From Photobacterium galatheae (GTDB lineage: Bacteria > Pseudomonadota > Gammaproteobacteria > Enterobacterales > Vibrionaceae), in the NCBI RefSeq assembly GCF_000695255.1, contig NZ_JMIB01000021.1, positions 215,622 through 279,621 on the forward strand: a stretch of 64,000 nucleotides of DNA. The letters run 5' to 3'. The position numbers were made by a program, and so were the translations under genes. Position 1 is the first letter of the stretch, and every line of letters starts with the position of its first letter. The notes under the pieces are model-generated. The model was not told the DNA's origin and ran no database searches. It saw only the letters and a list, made by a program, of their open reading frames with translations. Positions 54,584 to 63,876 of this stretch are shown here, piece by piece.

Positions 54584-57229
54584 TCAGATAAAGCTCAACA
54601 ATTTTTTTCTGTGCTTTGCATTCAACAATGCAACGGCAGCGGTGATCGCTGCTGCAATCTTCCGCTCCCGTGCAGCCAGCATCGTCGGCTCATCAGGATC
54701 AATCTCATCTTTATGGCGATAGATATTGAGCACTGTCTCGTACAAGCGCTTCAGGCCTTTGTCATCACTAAAATCGTCCAGATCATCCTGATACTCATTG
54801 ACCTGATGCACCACCAGAATCCGGGACAGGAACGCATACTTCTCGTCAATTTTCAGATCCGTCAGAACATCACAAAACGCTTCCACTTCATCTGCGGTCG
54901 CGCCAGAACAATACCTGCCGCCTTCAGAGTATTCAATAAAGCTGAGCAATAAGGTTTCCGACGGGAACAACTGCAAAATCAGTTCATACAAACACAGGAA
55001 TTGCTGCTTGTGTGGTTTTTTTGCCACTTGTGCAACATACAACATCGACGCCAGAATCATGCCGAATTCATCAGAGACGTAGAGTGGCGCTATCTTCTGT
55101 TCATCCTCTTCCGCTTGATCAGATGAAACCAACAACTCACGGGCAAAGGCAAGCGCCTGCTCTCTGGAAATAGTGTCGTCAGACTGTGCCGTTTCATCCT
55201 GACCAGACACCTGCATAAAGCGGGCAAACAAACCACCAGCGGCTTTCGCCTGTGAATCAACATAAGCTTTGATTCCGGCAATCAGACGTGCGACTTTCTC
55301 ACCACCTTCCTCATCAGACGAATGCCCCAAGACATTCCGTTTTTCCAATTCACGATAAAAACTCGGGAAAAGATGCTGGTGATAAAACGTCCATAAAGGT
55401 TCCAGTTCCGGTTCGGCAAAGAAACCACTGGCTTCCTGAGCCAAAATATAAGCCACCGATAGTAACTGGCCCCCCTTCGCATATTCGGTCTGATTCAGCG
55501 CAGGAACGACCCCTAATAAATCCTGCGGGGTATCTTGATACGCGCGCAAAATAATATCGTCCAGCATCTCACCGAAACCTGATTTATCCCGCTGATAAAG
55601 CCCGTGAATCTCCTGAAGTTGTGTCAGACCCAAATGACTCAACAAGGGTTTGTTGATTAAGACATAAAGCCTTTGCCGAATCTCTGCAGCACTCAGCGCT
55701 CTGAGCGTAAAACGGGCAGCCGCTTCTTGTTTACTGCACAGCTCGAAATCGTTCGCGATAATTTTCAGCTCATCGCCACTCAGCTCTTTTTTCCCCAATA
55801 AACGCACCAGGACATCCAGCGTTCGCAGGCACTTGTCGTTCTGAGCGGCTTCCCCTTCATCTTCAATATAAAAGCTGTCCGGATTTTGATAGGTCACCAG
55901 AAAACACTCAATGATATCTTTCAGCGTAATATCCTGAGCCAGAATCGAAGAAAACCGCCACCCGCCGGATCCGAAATATTCAAAGCGTTTGTAGATATAG
56001 TGTTTATGCTCAAATGCCAGCTGTCTGAAGTGGACGGGCTGCAACTGGTCCAAAATTTCTGGGTGAAGATTCTTTTCGATATAAGCCAGAATCTGCTCAC
56101 CGTTGGCGAAACACTTCAGGAAAAAGCTTTTGTTGGTTTCGTACTCGTTATACTCGTCATATTCCTGATAGAACGGGTCATCCTGAATATCAGCAAGCGT
56201 GGTCGTTTCGTCATAAACAGGTTGATCGTAATACCAGAGATCTTTCAGGGGCACATCTTTCACCGCGTCATACAACGCCTGACGAAATACCTCACGCTCC
56301 TCTGCAATGGTCCGGCCATGGAAATTCAGATCATCAAACTCGCCCGCGGCTGCTTCCCGCGAGATCAGCGCATCAGCAAACGTGTCGTCGTCATGATAAG
56401 CATCGCTGACTTGGCTAAAGCCGTATTCCATCAATTCAAAGGGATCAACATCGGTAACATCTCTGGGCCGGCGTTTGAATGCCTGAATCCGCGCTTCTTT
56501 ATAATATTGATAACGGCTTTCATCAGCTAAGAAACATTTCAGCAGATCGGGGACAAAATTTTCCGACGCCATGTAATGCGACAGGATACAGCCAAAAACC
56601 TCTTGAAAATGGCAACTGGCGTACGCATCCAGCACCAGAGGACTATAGCCATGCTGATAGAAGAGATACGCCATATAATTGGCGCTGTGATACATGATCT
56701 GGTCAAAATCACTGTCTTCCGGGTAATACTCACCAACCAGAGATGCATATTCCGGATACTTCTCTGCCAGTAGCACCAACAGGTAAATCCCAAACATCAT
56801 ATCGGATGAAAAAAACAGTTCGTTGGAAGAATTTACCCACAGACTGAAATCCACCAGCGCTTCGCAGAAGGCGACGATCAGGGGTTTCAAGTCTTCATGT
56901 TCTAAGGCGTGCTGAAACACCACCATGTGGGAAAAGCGCAGGTACGCATCATCTTTGTTGAGCCTGACGAGTGCTTCATCCGTCAGGGATTCCATGGGTT
57001 CGGACTCAAGCTGATCGTCACTGCTCATCATGAACATCGCTTTAAACTGATCCGGGCTGAACAGATCGCAGGGCTGAAACTGCTTTTGATCGTGAGCAAT
57101 AAAACCACCGACGTTATCAATCAGTTCACCGGCTTGATAAGCGCGCTGTAATTGAGATTGAAACGCCACAATGGCTTCTTTTAATGAATCTTTATCTTTT
57201 AAATTGACCTGGATAAACGGCTGTTCCAT
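54584..57229 (-). CDS. Large protein of unknown function (881 residues)
   Basis: No signal peptide or membrane segment; acidic (many D and E, for example QEYDEYNEYETNKS and DDLDDFSDD) and mainly helical throughout. A Gly-rich stretch RFEYFGSGGWRFSSIL lies near residue 415. The C-terminal end REKRIAAAITAAVALL-like region (ARERKIAAAITAAVALLNAKHRKKLLSFI) is basic and amphipathic. I do not recognise a family; a HEAT- or TPR-like scaffold is possible but unproved. The whole gene is bracketed by 22-bp direct repeats. GGAACC precedes ATG 57229. Confidence 0.75.
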   Translation of the reverse strand: MEQPFIQVNLKDKDSLKEAIVAFQSQLQRAYQAGELIDNVGGFIAHDQKQFQPCDLFSPDQFKAMFMMSSDDQLESEPMESLTDEALVRLNKDDAYLRFSHMVVFQHALEHEDLKPLIVAFCEALVDFSLWVNSSNELFFSSDMMFGIYLLVLLAEKYPEYASLVGEYYPEDSDFDQIMYHSANYMAYLFYQHGYSPLVLDAYASCHFQEVFGCILSHYMASENFVPDLLKCFLADESRYQYYKEARIQAFKRRPRDVTDVDPFELMEYGFSQVSDAYHDDDTFADALISREAAAGEFDDLNFHGRTIAEEREVFRQALYDAVKDVPLKDLWYYDQPVYDETTTLADIQDDPFYQEYDEYNEYETNKSFFLKCFANGEQILAYIEKNLHPEILDQLQPVHFRQLAFEHKHYIYKRFEYFGSGGWRFSSILAQDITLKDIIECFLVTYQNPDSFYIEDEGEAAQNDKCLRTLDVLVRLLGKKELSGDELKIIANDFELCSKQEAAARFTLRALSAAEIRQRLYVLINKPLLSHLGLTQLQEIHGLYQRDKSGFGEMLDDIILRAYQDTPQDLLGVVPALNQTEYAKGGQLLSVAYILAQEASGFFAEPELEPLWTFYHQHLFPSFYRELEKRNVLGHSSDEEGGEKVARLIAGIKAYVDSQAKAAGGLFARFMQVSGQDETAQSDDTISREQALAFARELLVSSDQAEEDEQKIAPLYVSDEFGMILASMLYVAQVAKKPHKQQFLCLYELILQLFPSETLLLSFIEYSEGGRYCSGATADEVEAFCDVLTDLKIDEKYAFLSRILVVHQVNEYQDDLDDFSDDKGLKRLYETVLNIYRHKDEIDPDEPTMLAARERKIAAAITAAVALLNAKHRKKLLSFI

Positions 57230-57292
57230 GACGGTTCCATCAATACATCATTGAAATTCACATCATTCAAATGAAAGGATTGAATGACTTTC

Positions 57293-57314
57293 TATTAAAC
57301 GTGCCTGTCCCGGT
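57293..57314 (+). repeat. 22-bp direct repeat, copy upstream of the 881-residue gene
   Basis: Second copy of the repeat at 54511-54532; the distance between equivalent positions is 2,782 bases. No flanking similarity beyond the 22 bases. Confidence 0.75.
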
Positions 57315-57351
57315 TATTCGACTCTGGTTATCCGTTCAGAACAGGCCCGGC

Positions 57352-58329
57352 TCACAGTTTAAAAAAGGTGAACGACTTCAGCCGATCCAACGAATCGCCC
57401 ATGGCGAAGGTAAATGGCCTTCCCAGCTCTATCGCCATATCTCGGCACCTTTTATCAAGAGAATGGCTGGTTGAAAAATTAACCTTGCCACTTTCGTGAC
57501 TGACGGCTCCCAATGAACCCAACTCAATCTCCATCTGTTTCATTCCCCGGTTCCGCCTTTGGAACGCACCCGGGGCACTGTTGGTGATTTCAGTGGAAAT
57601 CAGGATCTGATGACTATCCAGTTTGGCCTGAAGGTGCGGATACCCTAACTGGATATCCGTGGGCAAGGCATAACCACTGTATCCTTGGCGTCTCACCAAG
57701 GACATCCCGACGGGCTTCTCTTCTTTGTGGTTCACCACAATATCGCTAAATGGCAATGCTGGAGATACTGTCATCGCAACCGTACAATAAGCCTCTCCCT
57801 TACTCCATGTAGAGCCTTTCATCGCCGACAGCATCATCTCTCTCATATCGTAAGAAATACCAACCATGACCTCCTTCACGATCAACCTTGTGTTGAATTC
57901 TTTGTTCAATCTCGCGGCTTCTTCACGGTGCCTCTTTATCTCAGTCTCCATATCCGAAGGTCGGAGTGTAAAGCGGATATCCATCCCGTTACTTTTGTCA
58001 GTAATAATTTTCTTGAGAGCACTCTGAATCGAGGCTTTTTGCGCGTCAGTAATTCCGTCTTTCAATGAAGTGCTTAACAGCAAGCTGGTCACATCCCCTT
58101 TTTCCTCGTCTAAGTGAATTTTCACAGCCTCTGGCGCAATACCGGCTGCTTTGAAGACTTGTTGCAGCCCATCCAGGTAAACCTGCTGTATGGCATCGTC
58201 TCTGCCGCGGTAGTCAATGTCGACAACCGCCCGATCAAAACTCAGCCTTGCAAAATTCACATCATCATTTCCGCAACCACTCAGTACCAAAGTTAAACCC
58301 ATCAACCCAATGTGAGAAAACTTGTACAT
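57352..58329 (-). CDS. Lipoprotein of unknown function
   Basis: 325 residues from MYKFSHIG (58329), with lipobox LSGC. Recognisable only as a folded exported protein: FDRAVVDIDYRGRDDAIQQVYLDGLQQVFKAAG, a charged helix ETEIKRHREEAARLNKEFNTRLIV and a later domain. No family recognised. It is the next minus-strand gene after the 881-residue gene would have been read, but lies upstream of it with 123 bases between them, so the two may share a transcript. Confidence 0.72.
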   Translation of the reverse strand: MYKFSHIGLMGLTLVLSGCGNDDVNFARLSFDRAVVDIDYRGRDDAIQQVYLDGLQQVFKAAGIAPEAVKIHLDEEKGDVTSLLLSTSLKDGITDAQKASIQSALKKIITDKSNGMDIRFTLRPSDMETEIKRHREEAARLNKEFNTRLIVKEVMVGISYDMREMMLSAMKGSTWSKGEAYCTVAMTVSPALPFSDIVVNHKEEKPVGMSLVRRQGYSGYALPTDIQLGYPHLQAKLDSHQILISTEITNSAPGAFQRRNRGMKQMEIELGSLGAVSHESGKVNFSTSHSLDKRCRDMAIELGRPFTFAMGDSLDRLKSFTFFKL

Positions 58330-58467
58330 CGAATCCCTTACGCTCAAATAAAAAAAATGCATTTAGTTGAACAGCTTAGGCGGCAGTACTCGCGGCAAAA
58401 AGAAAGCTGCTAACCCAGTTTACGAGAACCGTCACAAGCTTTCTGGTGATTCAGGCTGAGCGAAAGA

Positions 58468-58926
58468 TTAAAAATACGAAGGGACTGAAGATTGAAGATG
58501 AAAGAAATGAGCTGACTTACAAAAGCAGTTTGTTCCCTGTATTTGCGAAAAGCCGAGTTTTTGATAAAACGCATGGCCAATATCACTATGAAGATAAACC
58601 GCTTTGGCGCCATGTTGTTCGAACAGTGTTTGTGCCACTAAGCGTACAATCTGAGAACCATAACCTTGAGAGCGCATCTCCGGAGCCGTTGCAACTGAGC
58701 CAATCCCAAAACACCCGTCCTGAAGAGCAAATTGCCCTGAATAAACAATCAAAGAAGCCACCGGCTGGCCGTCCACAGTCAGCACATACCAAGTGCCCGA
58801 TTGATATTTGGTACTTTTCCGGCAACCTTCAAGATAGGCATCCATAGAAAGCCCATTCCCCCAGGCATCAAATCCCATGCGATAAATCCAATCGAGTTCA
58901 TTTTCACTGGCTTTTCTCAGGTACAT
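58468..58926 (-). CDS. GNAT family N-acetyltransferase
   Basis: 152 residues: CFGIGSVATAPEMRSQGYGSQIVRLVAQTLFEQHGAKAVYLHSDIGHAFYQKLGFSQI is a full GNAT core (RSQGYG). GAGGTTGA precedes ATG 58926. Substrate unknown. Confidence 0.88.
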   Translation of the reverse strand: MYLRKASENELDWIYRMGFDAWGNGLSMDAYLEGCRKSTKYQSGTWYVLTVDGQPVASLIVYSGQFALQDGCFGIGSVATAPEMRSQGYGSQIVRLVAQTLFEQHGAKAVYLHSDIGHAFYQKLGFSQIQGTNCFCKSAHFFHLQSSVPSYF

Positions 58927-59034
58927 TCAACCTCATCCTGTTGATCATGGCGTCTGTCGCTTTGTGAATACAGAGATTCCCCTTATCACACTTTGCCAGC
59001 CCCCTTTTCGTGGCGGGCCATGATTCTTTTTAAA

Positions 59035-59646
59035 TCAAAACTGATAGATAAACTCAATCATGTGGAAATCGGCCCCAGTCGTCTCAGACCCATTCAAACC
59101 CGCATCTGAGTAATGAAGAAACCGATAGCCCAACCCTAGATTTTGATATAACGGTATTCCGAAGCCAAAGGTCAGAGCAAACTGGAAAGGCCCGCCATAA
59201 TCCTGCGTCCCAAAACGATGTCTGCTGAATAGTGCACCACCTGCTCCCATGTCAAGCGTAAACCAACCCTCTTTGCGACCCAATGTGAGTTCAGGAATGA
59301 CCGAAACTACGAGCGCATCTTCCCCCGCGCCCCGCAAGATGCCGGTACTCGCCATAAAACGGGTACCTACATCCCAGCCCAAAATGGTCGCAGGTTTCCA
59401 GGGTAACCCGATGTTCGCCGACACCGAGTATTCCTCAAACTCCTCTGGCGCATCTTCTCCGAGTAAAGTCTGTTCCGAAACACGCGCACGTATGCTGAAA
59501 CTCTCTACACTCAGCGCTTCAGAAAAGCTCGGATGAGCAAAGACAAGACAACAGAAGCCAATCAGCCACCCGATGAAACACCGGCCGATCACTGAAGGCG
59601 TCCAAGGACAATCACACAAAGCAAAGCACAATTTCATCCTTTTCAT
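59035..59646 (-). CDS. PagL-like acyloxyacyl hydrolase (outer-membrane lipid A 3-O-deacylase family)
   Basis: 203 residues with a signal region (hydrophobic stretch near 23-43, cleavage near SFSE). The rest is outer-membrane beta-barrel-like. The ending FGIPLYQNLGLGYRFLHYSDAGLNGSETTGADFHMIEFIYQF matches the PagL pattern GYRFxHxSNAGxxxxNxGxxF with the catalytic His and Ser present. If active it would remove a 3-O acyl chain from lipid A. Confidence 0.65.
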   Translation of the reverse strand: MKRMKLCFALCDCPWTPSVIGRCFIGWLIGFCCLVFAHPSFSEALSVESFSIRARVSEQTLLGEDAPEEFEEYSVSANIGLPWKPATILGWDVGTRFMASTGILRGAGEDALVVSVIPELTLGRKEGWFTLDMGAGGALFSRHRFGTQDYGGPFQFALTFGFGIPLYQNLGLGYRFLHYSDAGLNGSETTGADFHMIEFIYQF

Positions 59647-59821
59647 GAGATTCTCGCCATGCCCTCCACCGTAGGTTTTTCCCTTTGTATCAGCTATGAC
59701 AGCGATAAAAAAGTAGCTTCAAATTTCCACAATATCTGTTTCATAAAACGAACAGTGAAGGAACCAAAACCACGTCGTGTCACCGGGTCATGGCATGAAT
59801 GCCAGAACGTAACAGTGCAAC

Positions 59822-60133
59822 TTAATATTCCCCCAAAACTATCAATTGACTCCCTGACTTTTCGACAATGAAAGCAACTGTGTTTTGACCGTTTTGAAAG
59901 CCAACAGAACAAATAGCCATTGAACCTGAACCACAAGTAATCTCCGGATAATTTTTGTCGATCGGTGTTTCCTCGTCTTGTGTCGGTAAAAGTTTCCAGC
60001 CTTGGGTGAGAAGATCACTTTTCACGACTTGATACTCTTGGCCTTCGTAGTGGGAAAAACTAGGCTCATCTGCATAAGCAGTGGTAATCGTCCCCAGAAG
60101 TAAAAAAACAAAATAACTCACTTTCAATTTCAC
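59822..60133 (-). CDS. Small secreted protein
   Basis: 103 residues from GTG 60133, chosen because GAGGAAG stands before it and a signal peptide follows (KLKVSYFVFLLLGTITTAYA|D). The longer frame to 60343 has no ribosome site. Mature part has two cysteines and CGSGSMAICSVGFQNGQNTVAFIVEKSGSQLIVLG. Family not recognised. Confidence 0.72.
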   Translation of the reverse strand: MKLKVSYFVFLLLGTITTAYADEPSFSHYEGQEYQVVKSDLLTQGWKLLPTQDEETPIDKNYPEITCGSGSMAICSVGFQNGQNTVAFIVEKSGSQLIVLGEY

Positions 60134-60424
60134 AATGATCTTCCTCTGAGTTTTCAATTGTCCCTGACAAATGAACGCCCCCTCATCAAGCTTTGCCATA
60201 TTTACTGAATCAGACCCCAAGTCCTGAGAGGCCATCATGCATAATCTATTGATAGTATTGATTAAACCAAGCACCACGCCAGCCTCCACAACGAAGATAA
60301 TGTAAGCAATAATGAATGGTGATAATGATAAATTGAAACACACAACTTTGTTGTTCAGATCAATTGGCTGCTATGCAGCCAACAAGTTCACTTCATCCCT
60401 TAACACCGAGAAGACTGATCTGTT

Positions 60425-61153
60425 TTATATATTTTCTTTTAGAAGTTTATCTTCCTCATTACCGAGCTTTCTTAACATATCCCTAGAGGCTAACAATATT
60501 TGGTTGTAATTATCATTAACAGTGCTCATATTAAACTGAACTCTTCCTAGAGTAGATTGTGAAATATCGGCAATCCACGAATCAGCACGTATTCTTGCAA
60601 GATTTTCTGGAATAAACTCACAATAGACATCAATCGTATTGAAGTACGCTGAGAAATCCAAAATCGTTTGGCGCGGTAAAAAAAGAGCGTCTTCGCCTGA
60701 TAGCCATCGATGAAAAGAGTTAAGTTCGCAGACTGAATGCATTGATTGAATCACTATATCTTGGTTGACATCTCTTGAGAAATCATGAGAAGTCAGCGTC
60801 GACTCAATATCTATACTATTTTTTTCTTGCCAGGAATTTACTATTTCTAGACTCCTTATTGATTTTCTATATTTCTCAATCGTACCTATCTGCTTTTCTG
60901 CTGTTACGCTGAACTGCAAAGATATTTCTTTTGACACGTCATCAACACCACCTTGAATTCTACTGAGTAACTCTCTGCTTTCAGCCAAATCATTCTCGAG
61001 GTCAAATACTTTTTTTGTTAAAACGTTAATCGTGTTGTCTTTTTGTCCCATTAGCTCTTCGTAAGACTGGTGAAATTCGTTACCAATAATACCCGCCGCC
61101 GCTGCAAGCGCTAGCCAACAAATGACTACATAAATGCTTTTATATTTCTTCAA
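60425..61153 (-). CDS. Membrane-anchored coiled-coil protein
   Basis: 242 residues. One N-terminal membrane helix (about 7-25), then a coiled coil (about 35-100: KDNTINVLTKKVFDLENDLAESRELLSRIQGG) and a helical C-terminal domain. AT-rich. The start is TTG 61153 without a clear ribosome site. Family unknown. The 290 bases after its stop (60134-60424) hold nothing I recognise. Confidence 0.65.
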   Translation of the reverse strand: MKKYKSIYVVICWLALAAAAGIIGNEFHQSYEELMGQKDNTINVLTKKVFDLENDLAESRELLSRIQGGVDDVSKEISLQFSVTAEKQIGTIEKYRKSIRSLEIVNSWQEKNSIDIESTLTSHDFSRDVNQDIVIQSMHSVCELNSFHRWLSGEDALFLPRQTILDFSAYFNTIDVYCEFIPENLARIRADSWIADISQSTLGRVQFNMSTVNDNYNQILLASRDMLRKLGNEEDKLLKENI

Positions 61154-61473
61154 TGTTTTATTACTCTGTTTTTCATAAAATATATAACAAGCAACATGAA
61201 CTTCCCCTCATCAGGATTTACCCGGCTTTGGTAAGCCTGATTCCAACCTCCTTGGAAGCCAATATGTCACAAGCTGTTTATTGTATTGAATTAAACCCAA
61301 AAAGCTTCAGTATCCACAGCGAGGAGCATCAAAGCAAGATGTTGATTCACAAACCAGTCATGCCTTCAAACATTTGCAAATATGCCTTGCCAACTTTGGC
61401 ATGGAAGCCTGTAGTGGAAATGATGAGGCCCTATAGCATTAAAAGGCCCTCATATGTCTTATGTGACTTTCTA
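61154..61473. other. Intergenic stretch with imperfect inverted repeats
   Basis: 320 bases. CAGGATTTACC (about 61217) pairs imperfectly with GGTAAGCCTG (about 61234). No gene called: the plus-strand open frame 61153-61494 lacks a ribosome site. Confidence 0.4.
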
Positions 61474-61878
61474 TCACGCGCCCAAAAGAGGTAAATGCTT
61501 TCTCTGATGATAAGTTAAACCAAGTTCGATGCAATGCTTAATTGCTGGCTCTGGCATAGGATCTGAAATGTTCAGTACAATTGCCCTATTGCCTTGAAAC
61601 GTCAGCACGTCACCATACAACTCTCGAAATGTGTCGACTAACTTCGTGTTGCAATGAAAGAACAGATAGTAGTGATTTGGAGACTTCAATTTCCAGTCAA
61701 TTCGGATTGGGCTGCCCGTTTTCACACTGTAACTTGGCTCTCCCCACTTCAGAGATTCTTCAACATCACCCAAATGCAGCTCAGAAGCAACCTGTAGAAT
61801 TAAGCTTCGTAACGCTTTTAGCTGAGTTTGAGCAATATCTGGATACTCATCAAACCGATGCTTGACAGCCTTGTCCAT
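61474..61878 (-). CDS. DUF1801 family protein
   Basis: 134 residues from ATG 61878 (GGAGAA before it). MDKAVKHRFDEYPDIAQTQLKALRSLILQVASELHLGDVEESLKWGEPSYSVKTGSPIRIDWK and a later YYLFFHCNT are the DUF1801 pattern, one of the small folds common in gene cassettes. Function unknown. The leader before it ends in GGGCGTTA (minus strand), see the candidate recombination site at 61897-61963. Confidence 0.85.
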   Translation of the reverse strand: MDKAVKHRFDEYPDIAQTQLKALRSLILQVASELHLGDVEESLKWGEPSYSVKTGSPIRIDWKLKSPNHYYLFFHCNTKLVDTFRELYGDVLTFQGNRAIVLNISDPMPEPAIKHCIELGLTYHQRKHLPLLGA

Positions 61879-61896
61879 TAGATTCTCCAATTCACA

Positions 61897-61963
61897 TAAC
61901 GCCCAATTGAGTCATGAGCTACACCCAAGTCAAGTCACTGTAAATCCAGCGTGCCAAGCGTTA
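61897..61963. repeat. Candidate attC-like site upstream of the DUF1801 gene (tentative)
   Basis: 67 bases bounded by TAACGC (61897-61902) and GCGTTA (61958-61963). On the minus strand the right boundary reads GGGCGTTATG followed by a short leader and the DUF1801 start, as in integron cassettes of Vibrionaceae. The inner stem is poorly matched, and no integrase or second clear site is in the window. Confidence 0.25.
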
Positions 61964-61984
61964 CGAATTTTCCTAAATCACTAG

Positions 61985-62851
61985 TTACAGGAGGATTTTC
62001 TGCAGCCCAGCCTCATGAGCAAAACCACCAACCCTAACCTTGAGAATACCCCGTTCGTTAGACTCAACTGATGCTGTAATGCTTGAAACACAGCCCATTG
62101 CCCGACCTTGTTCGAAAGTAAAGCCATTCGAATATTCGCCTCGAAGGTGCTTGGTTAAATAGCATGCTAATGCGCCACTCGCGCTCCCCGTTGCTGACTC
62201 TTCTGGGATACCAAACAAAGGCGCAAAATTTCGACAACTTGCTGTCAACCCGCTGTCTCTCTCGCACAATTCAAAAGCATGGACACTCACGAGATCATGT
62301 TTTTTACAGAAGTCACTGAGTAAATGTTCATTCACTTGGATTCTGTCCAGATAACCATGTGGCACTGGCACAATCATATCAGGCAAGCCGGTTGAAATAA
62401 CCTCAATCGGTAACTGAGTTGATTCGAGAACTGTCGCGTCGATTCCAATGCACTCTGATATTGCTTCGTAACCAAACACCCCAAGATATTCTGGTAACCT
62501 CTGCTCCATCACGATACGGCCATTAGACGCTATCGTTACGGCAAGTAAACCTGCTTTCGTTCTTTGAACATATTGCCCTTCGGTGACAATTCCTTTTTGA
62601 TACATTGTTGAAAATGCTGCTAGCGTTGCATGACCACAGAAATCAACTTCACCTGTGATGGTAAAAAAAGACAACTCAAAATCGACTTCATCATCTTGAG
62701 ACACAAACGCAGTTTCTGAATAACCAACAGCTTGGGCTATTGCTAATTTTTCTTCATTAGACAGATGATCTGCGTGCAACACAACACCGGCAGGATTTCC
62801 TCCGGTTCCATTGGCAGTAAAGGAATGAACCAAAAAAGCTTCAACTTTCAT
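61985..62851 (-). CDS. PhzF family phenazine biosynthesis-like isomerase
   Basis: 288 residues from MKVEAFLVHSF (62851). Motifs: FTANGTGGNPAGVVL, GYSETAFV (catalytic glutamate), FFTITGEVDFCGHATLAAF, and ESATGSASGALACYL. PhzF enzymes isomerise an aromatic amino acid precursor in phenazine makers, but most homologues, like this lone gene, belong to unknown pathways. GGAGAA lies before the start. Confidence 0.92.
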   Translation of the reverse strand: MKVEAFLVHSFTANGTGGNPAGVVLHADHLSNEEKLAIAQAVGYSETAFVSQDDEVDFELSFFTITGEVDFCGHATLAAFSTMYQKGIVTEGQYVQRTKAGLLAVTIASNGRIVMEQRLPEYLGVFGYEAISECIGIDATVLESTQLPIEVISTGLPDMIVPVPHGYLDRIQVNEHLLSDFCKKHDLVSVHAFELCERDSGLTASCRNFAPLFGIPEESATGSASGALACYLTKHLRGEYSNGFTFEQGRAMGCVSSITASVESNERGILKVRVGGFAHEAGLQKILL

Positions 62852-63174
62852 CAATATCAATTTCTCCGTATCACGGTTGTATGCGCATGTTGGGCGGTTT
62901 TTTGCGATTAAAATCGATAAGGGACGGGGTCCTTTCTTTGTACGACCCTGCGCCCTCTTTTTTCATGTGTGTGACCCCATCCCCCAGTGACTGCTTCTTG
63001 ATTAGACTGCTTCTCAATTGGTATGCTCCAATTTTAAGGCGGCTATTCTTCGTACTCGTCCCGAGAATCCGGATATAGGATAGCCCCTTCCCAGGTCAGC
63101 ACGTCTCTGTTCATTATTATCGTCGGTTCACTCTGCGGCACGAAGACGGGGTGGCGACATCAGCTTGAATGAGT
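62852..63174. other. Intergenic stretch between DUF6624 and PhzF genes
   Basis: 320 bases of mixed composition. The plus-strand frame 62881-63078 is not supported. No terminator with a clear T-tract for the gene at 63175. Confidence 0.4.
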
Positions 63175-63792
63175 TTATGGTTGGGCACTCGAACTTAAAT
63201 CTATCTCAGGATAGTCCTTAATGCCATACATCTCTTCCAGAAGCTTCTGGTAAAACTCTAGCGGCGGTATCTCCATTTCAGATCTTCGTTCATCAACCGA
63301 CTCAGGGTTTGAGACAGGCTCAAAAATTACTTTTCCATGACCAATTTTGGCTTGTGTACCATAGCGTTGCTTCTGTCCCTTACTGATAAGTATTCGATCA
63401 GTTAAAAGTGCGACCTCTTGACCAGTAATCCCTTCATCATTTAAGTAAGACTGTTTTAGCACAGGTAGCATGTTTTCTTTAAATTCATAATCAGGAGAAT
63501 GTTGAATAATTAAGAATGCTGCCCCGACACCGTCCTTACCAATCTCTGATTCAGTGAACCAAGAACGCTCTCTGAGAATAGACTTAAGTTTTAGCGTATT
63601 TTCTTCGTCTATGGCTAATAGCTTTTCACGTAATTCTTTTGGCGCTTGATGCCAACCCGCCTCCCCTAATTCTTTACGGATATCTTGATCTGCTTTAGCC
63701 ATATCGAATAACTGAGCTCGTAAATTTTGATCTATTTCCGCAGAAACGGAAAAGGAAAAGGAAAAAAATATAAGTAGATAGAGAAACCACAT
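63175..63792 (-). CDS. Secreted DUF6624 family protein
   Basis: 205 residues from ATG 63792 (AAGGAG at the right distance; the GTG two codons earlier is too close to it). Signal peptide ends near VSAE. MAKADQDIRKELGEAG, SWFTESEIGKDGVGAAFLIIQHSPDYEFKENMLPVLKQ, LTDRILISKGQKQRYGTQ fit DUF6624, whose function is not known. Confidence 0.8.
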   Translation of the reverse strand: MWFLYLLIFFSFSFSVSAEIDQNLRAQLFDMAKADQDIRKELGEAGWHQAPKELREKLLAIDEENTLKLKSILRERSWFTESEIGKDGVGAAFLIIQHSPDYEFKENMLPVLKQSYLNDEGITGQEVALLTDRILISKGQKQRYGTQAKIGHGKVIFEPVSNPESVDERRSEMEIPPLEFYQKLLEEMYGIKDYPEIDLSSSAQP

Positions 63793-63839
63793 TGTCACAA
63801 CTCCTTTTCGATTATAACGGATGAGATGAACTTGCCCTC

Positions 63840-63876
63840 AACGATTAAAAGGACAACGATTAAAAGGACAGGCACC
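63840..63876. repeat. 15-bp tandem duplication ending in the GGACAGGCAC core
   Basis: AACGATTAAAAGGAC occurs twice in tandem (63840-63854, 63855-63869) and runs into AGGCACC. The ten bases GGACAGGCAC are the inverse of the GTGCCTGTCC core of the 22-bp repeats at 54511 and 57293. Confidence 0.6.

Noticed and set aside
54494..54952. 152-residue plus-strand open frame and others opposite the 881-residue gene
   Set aside because: Antisense shadows of a long, well-formed coding frame with a better start.
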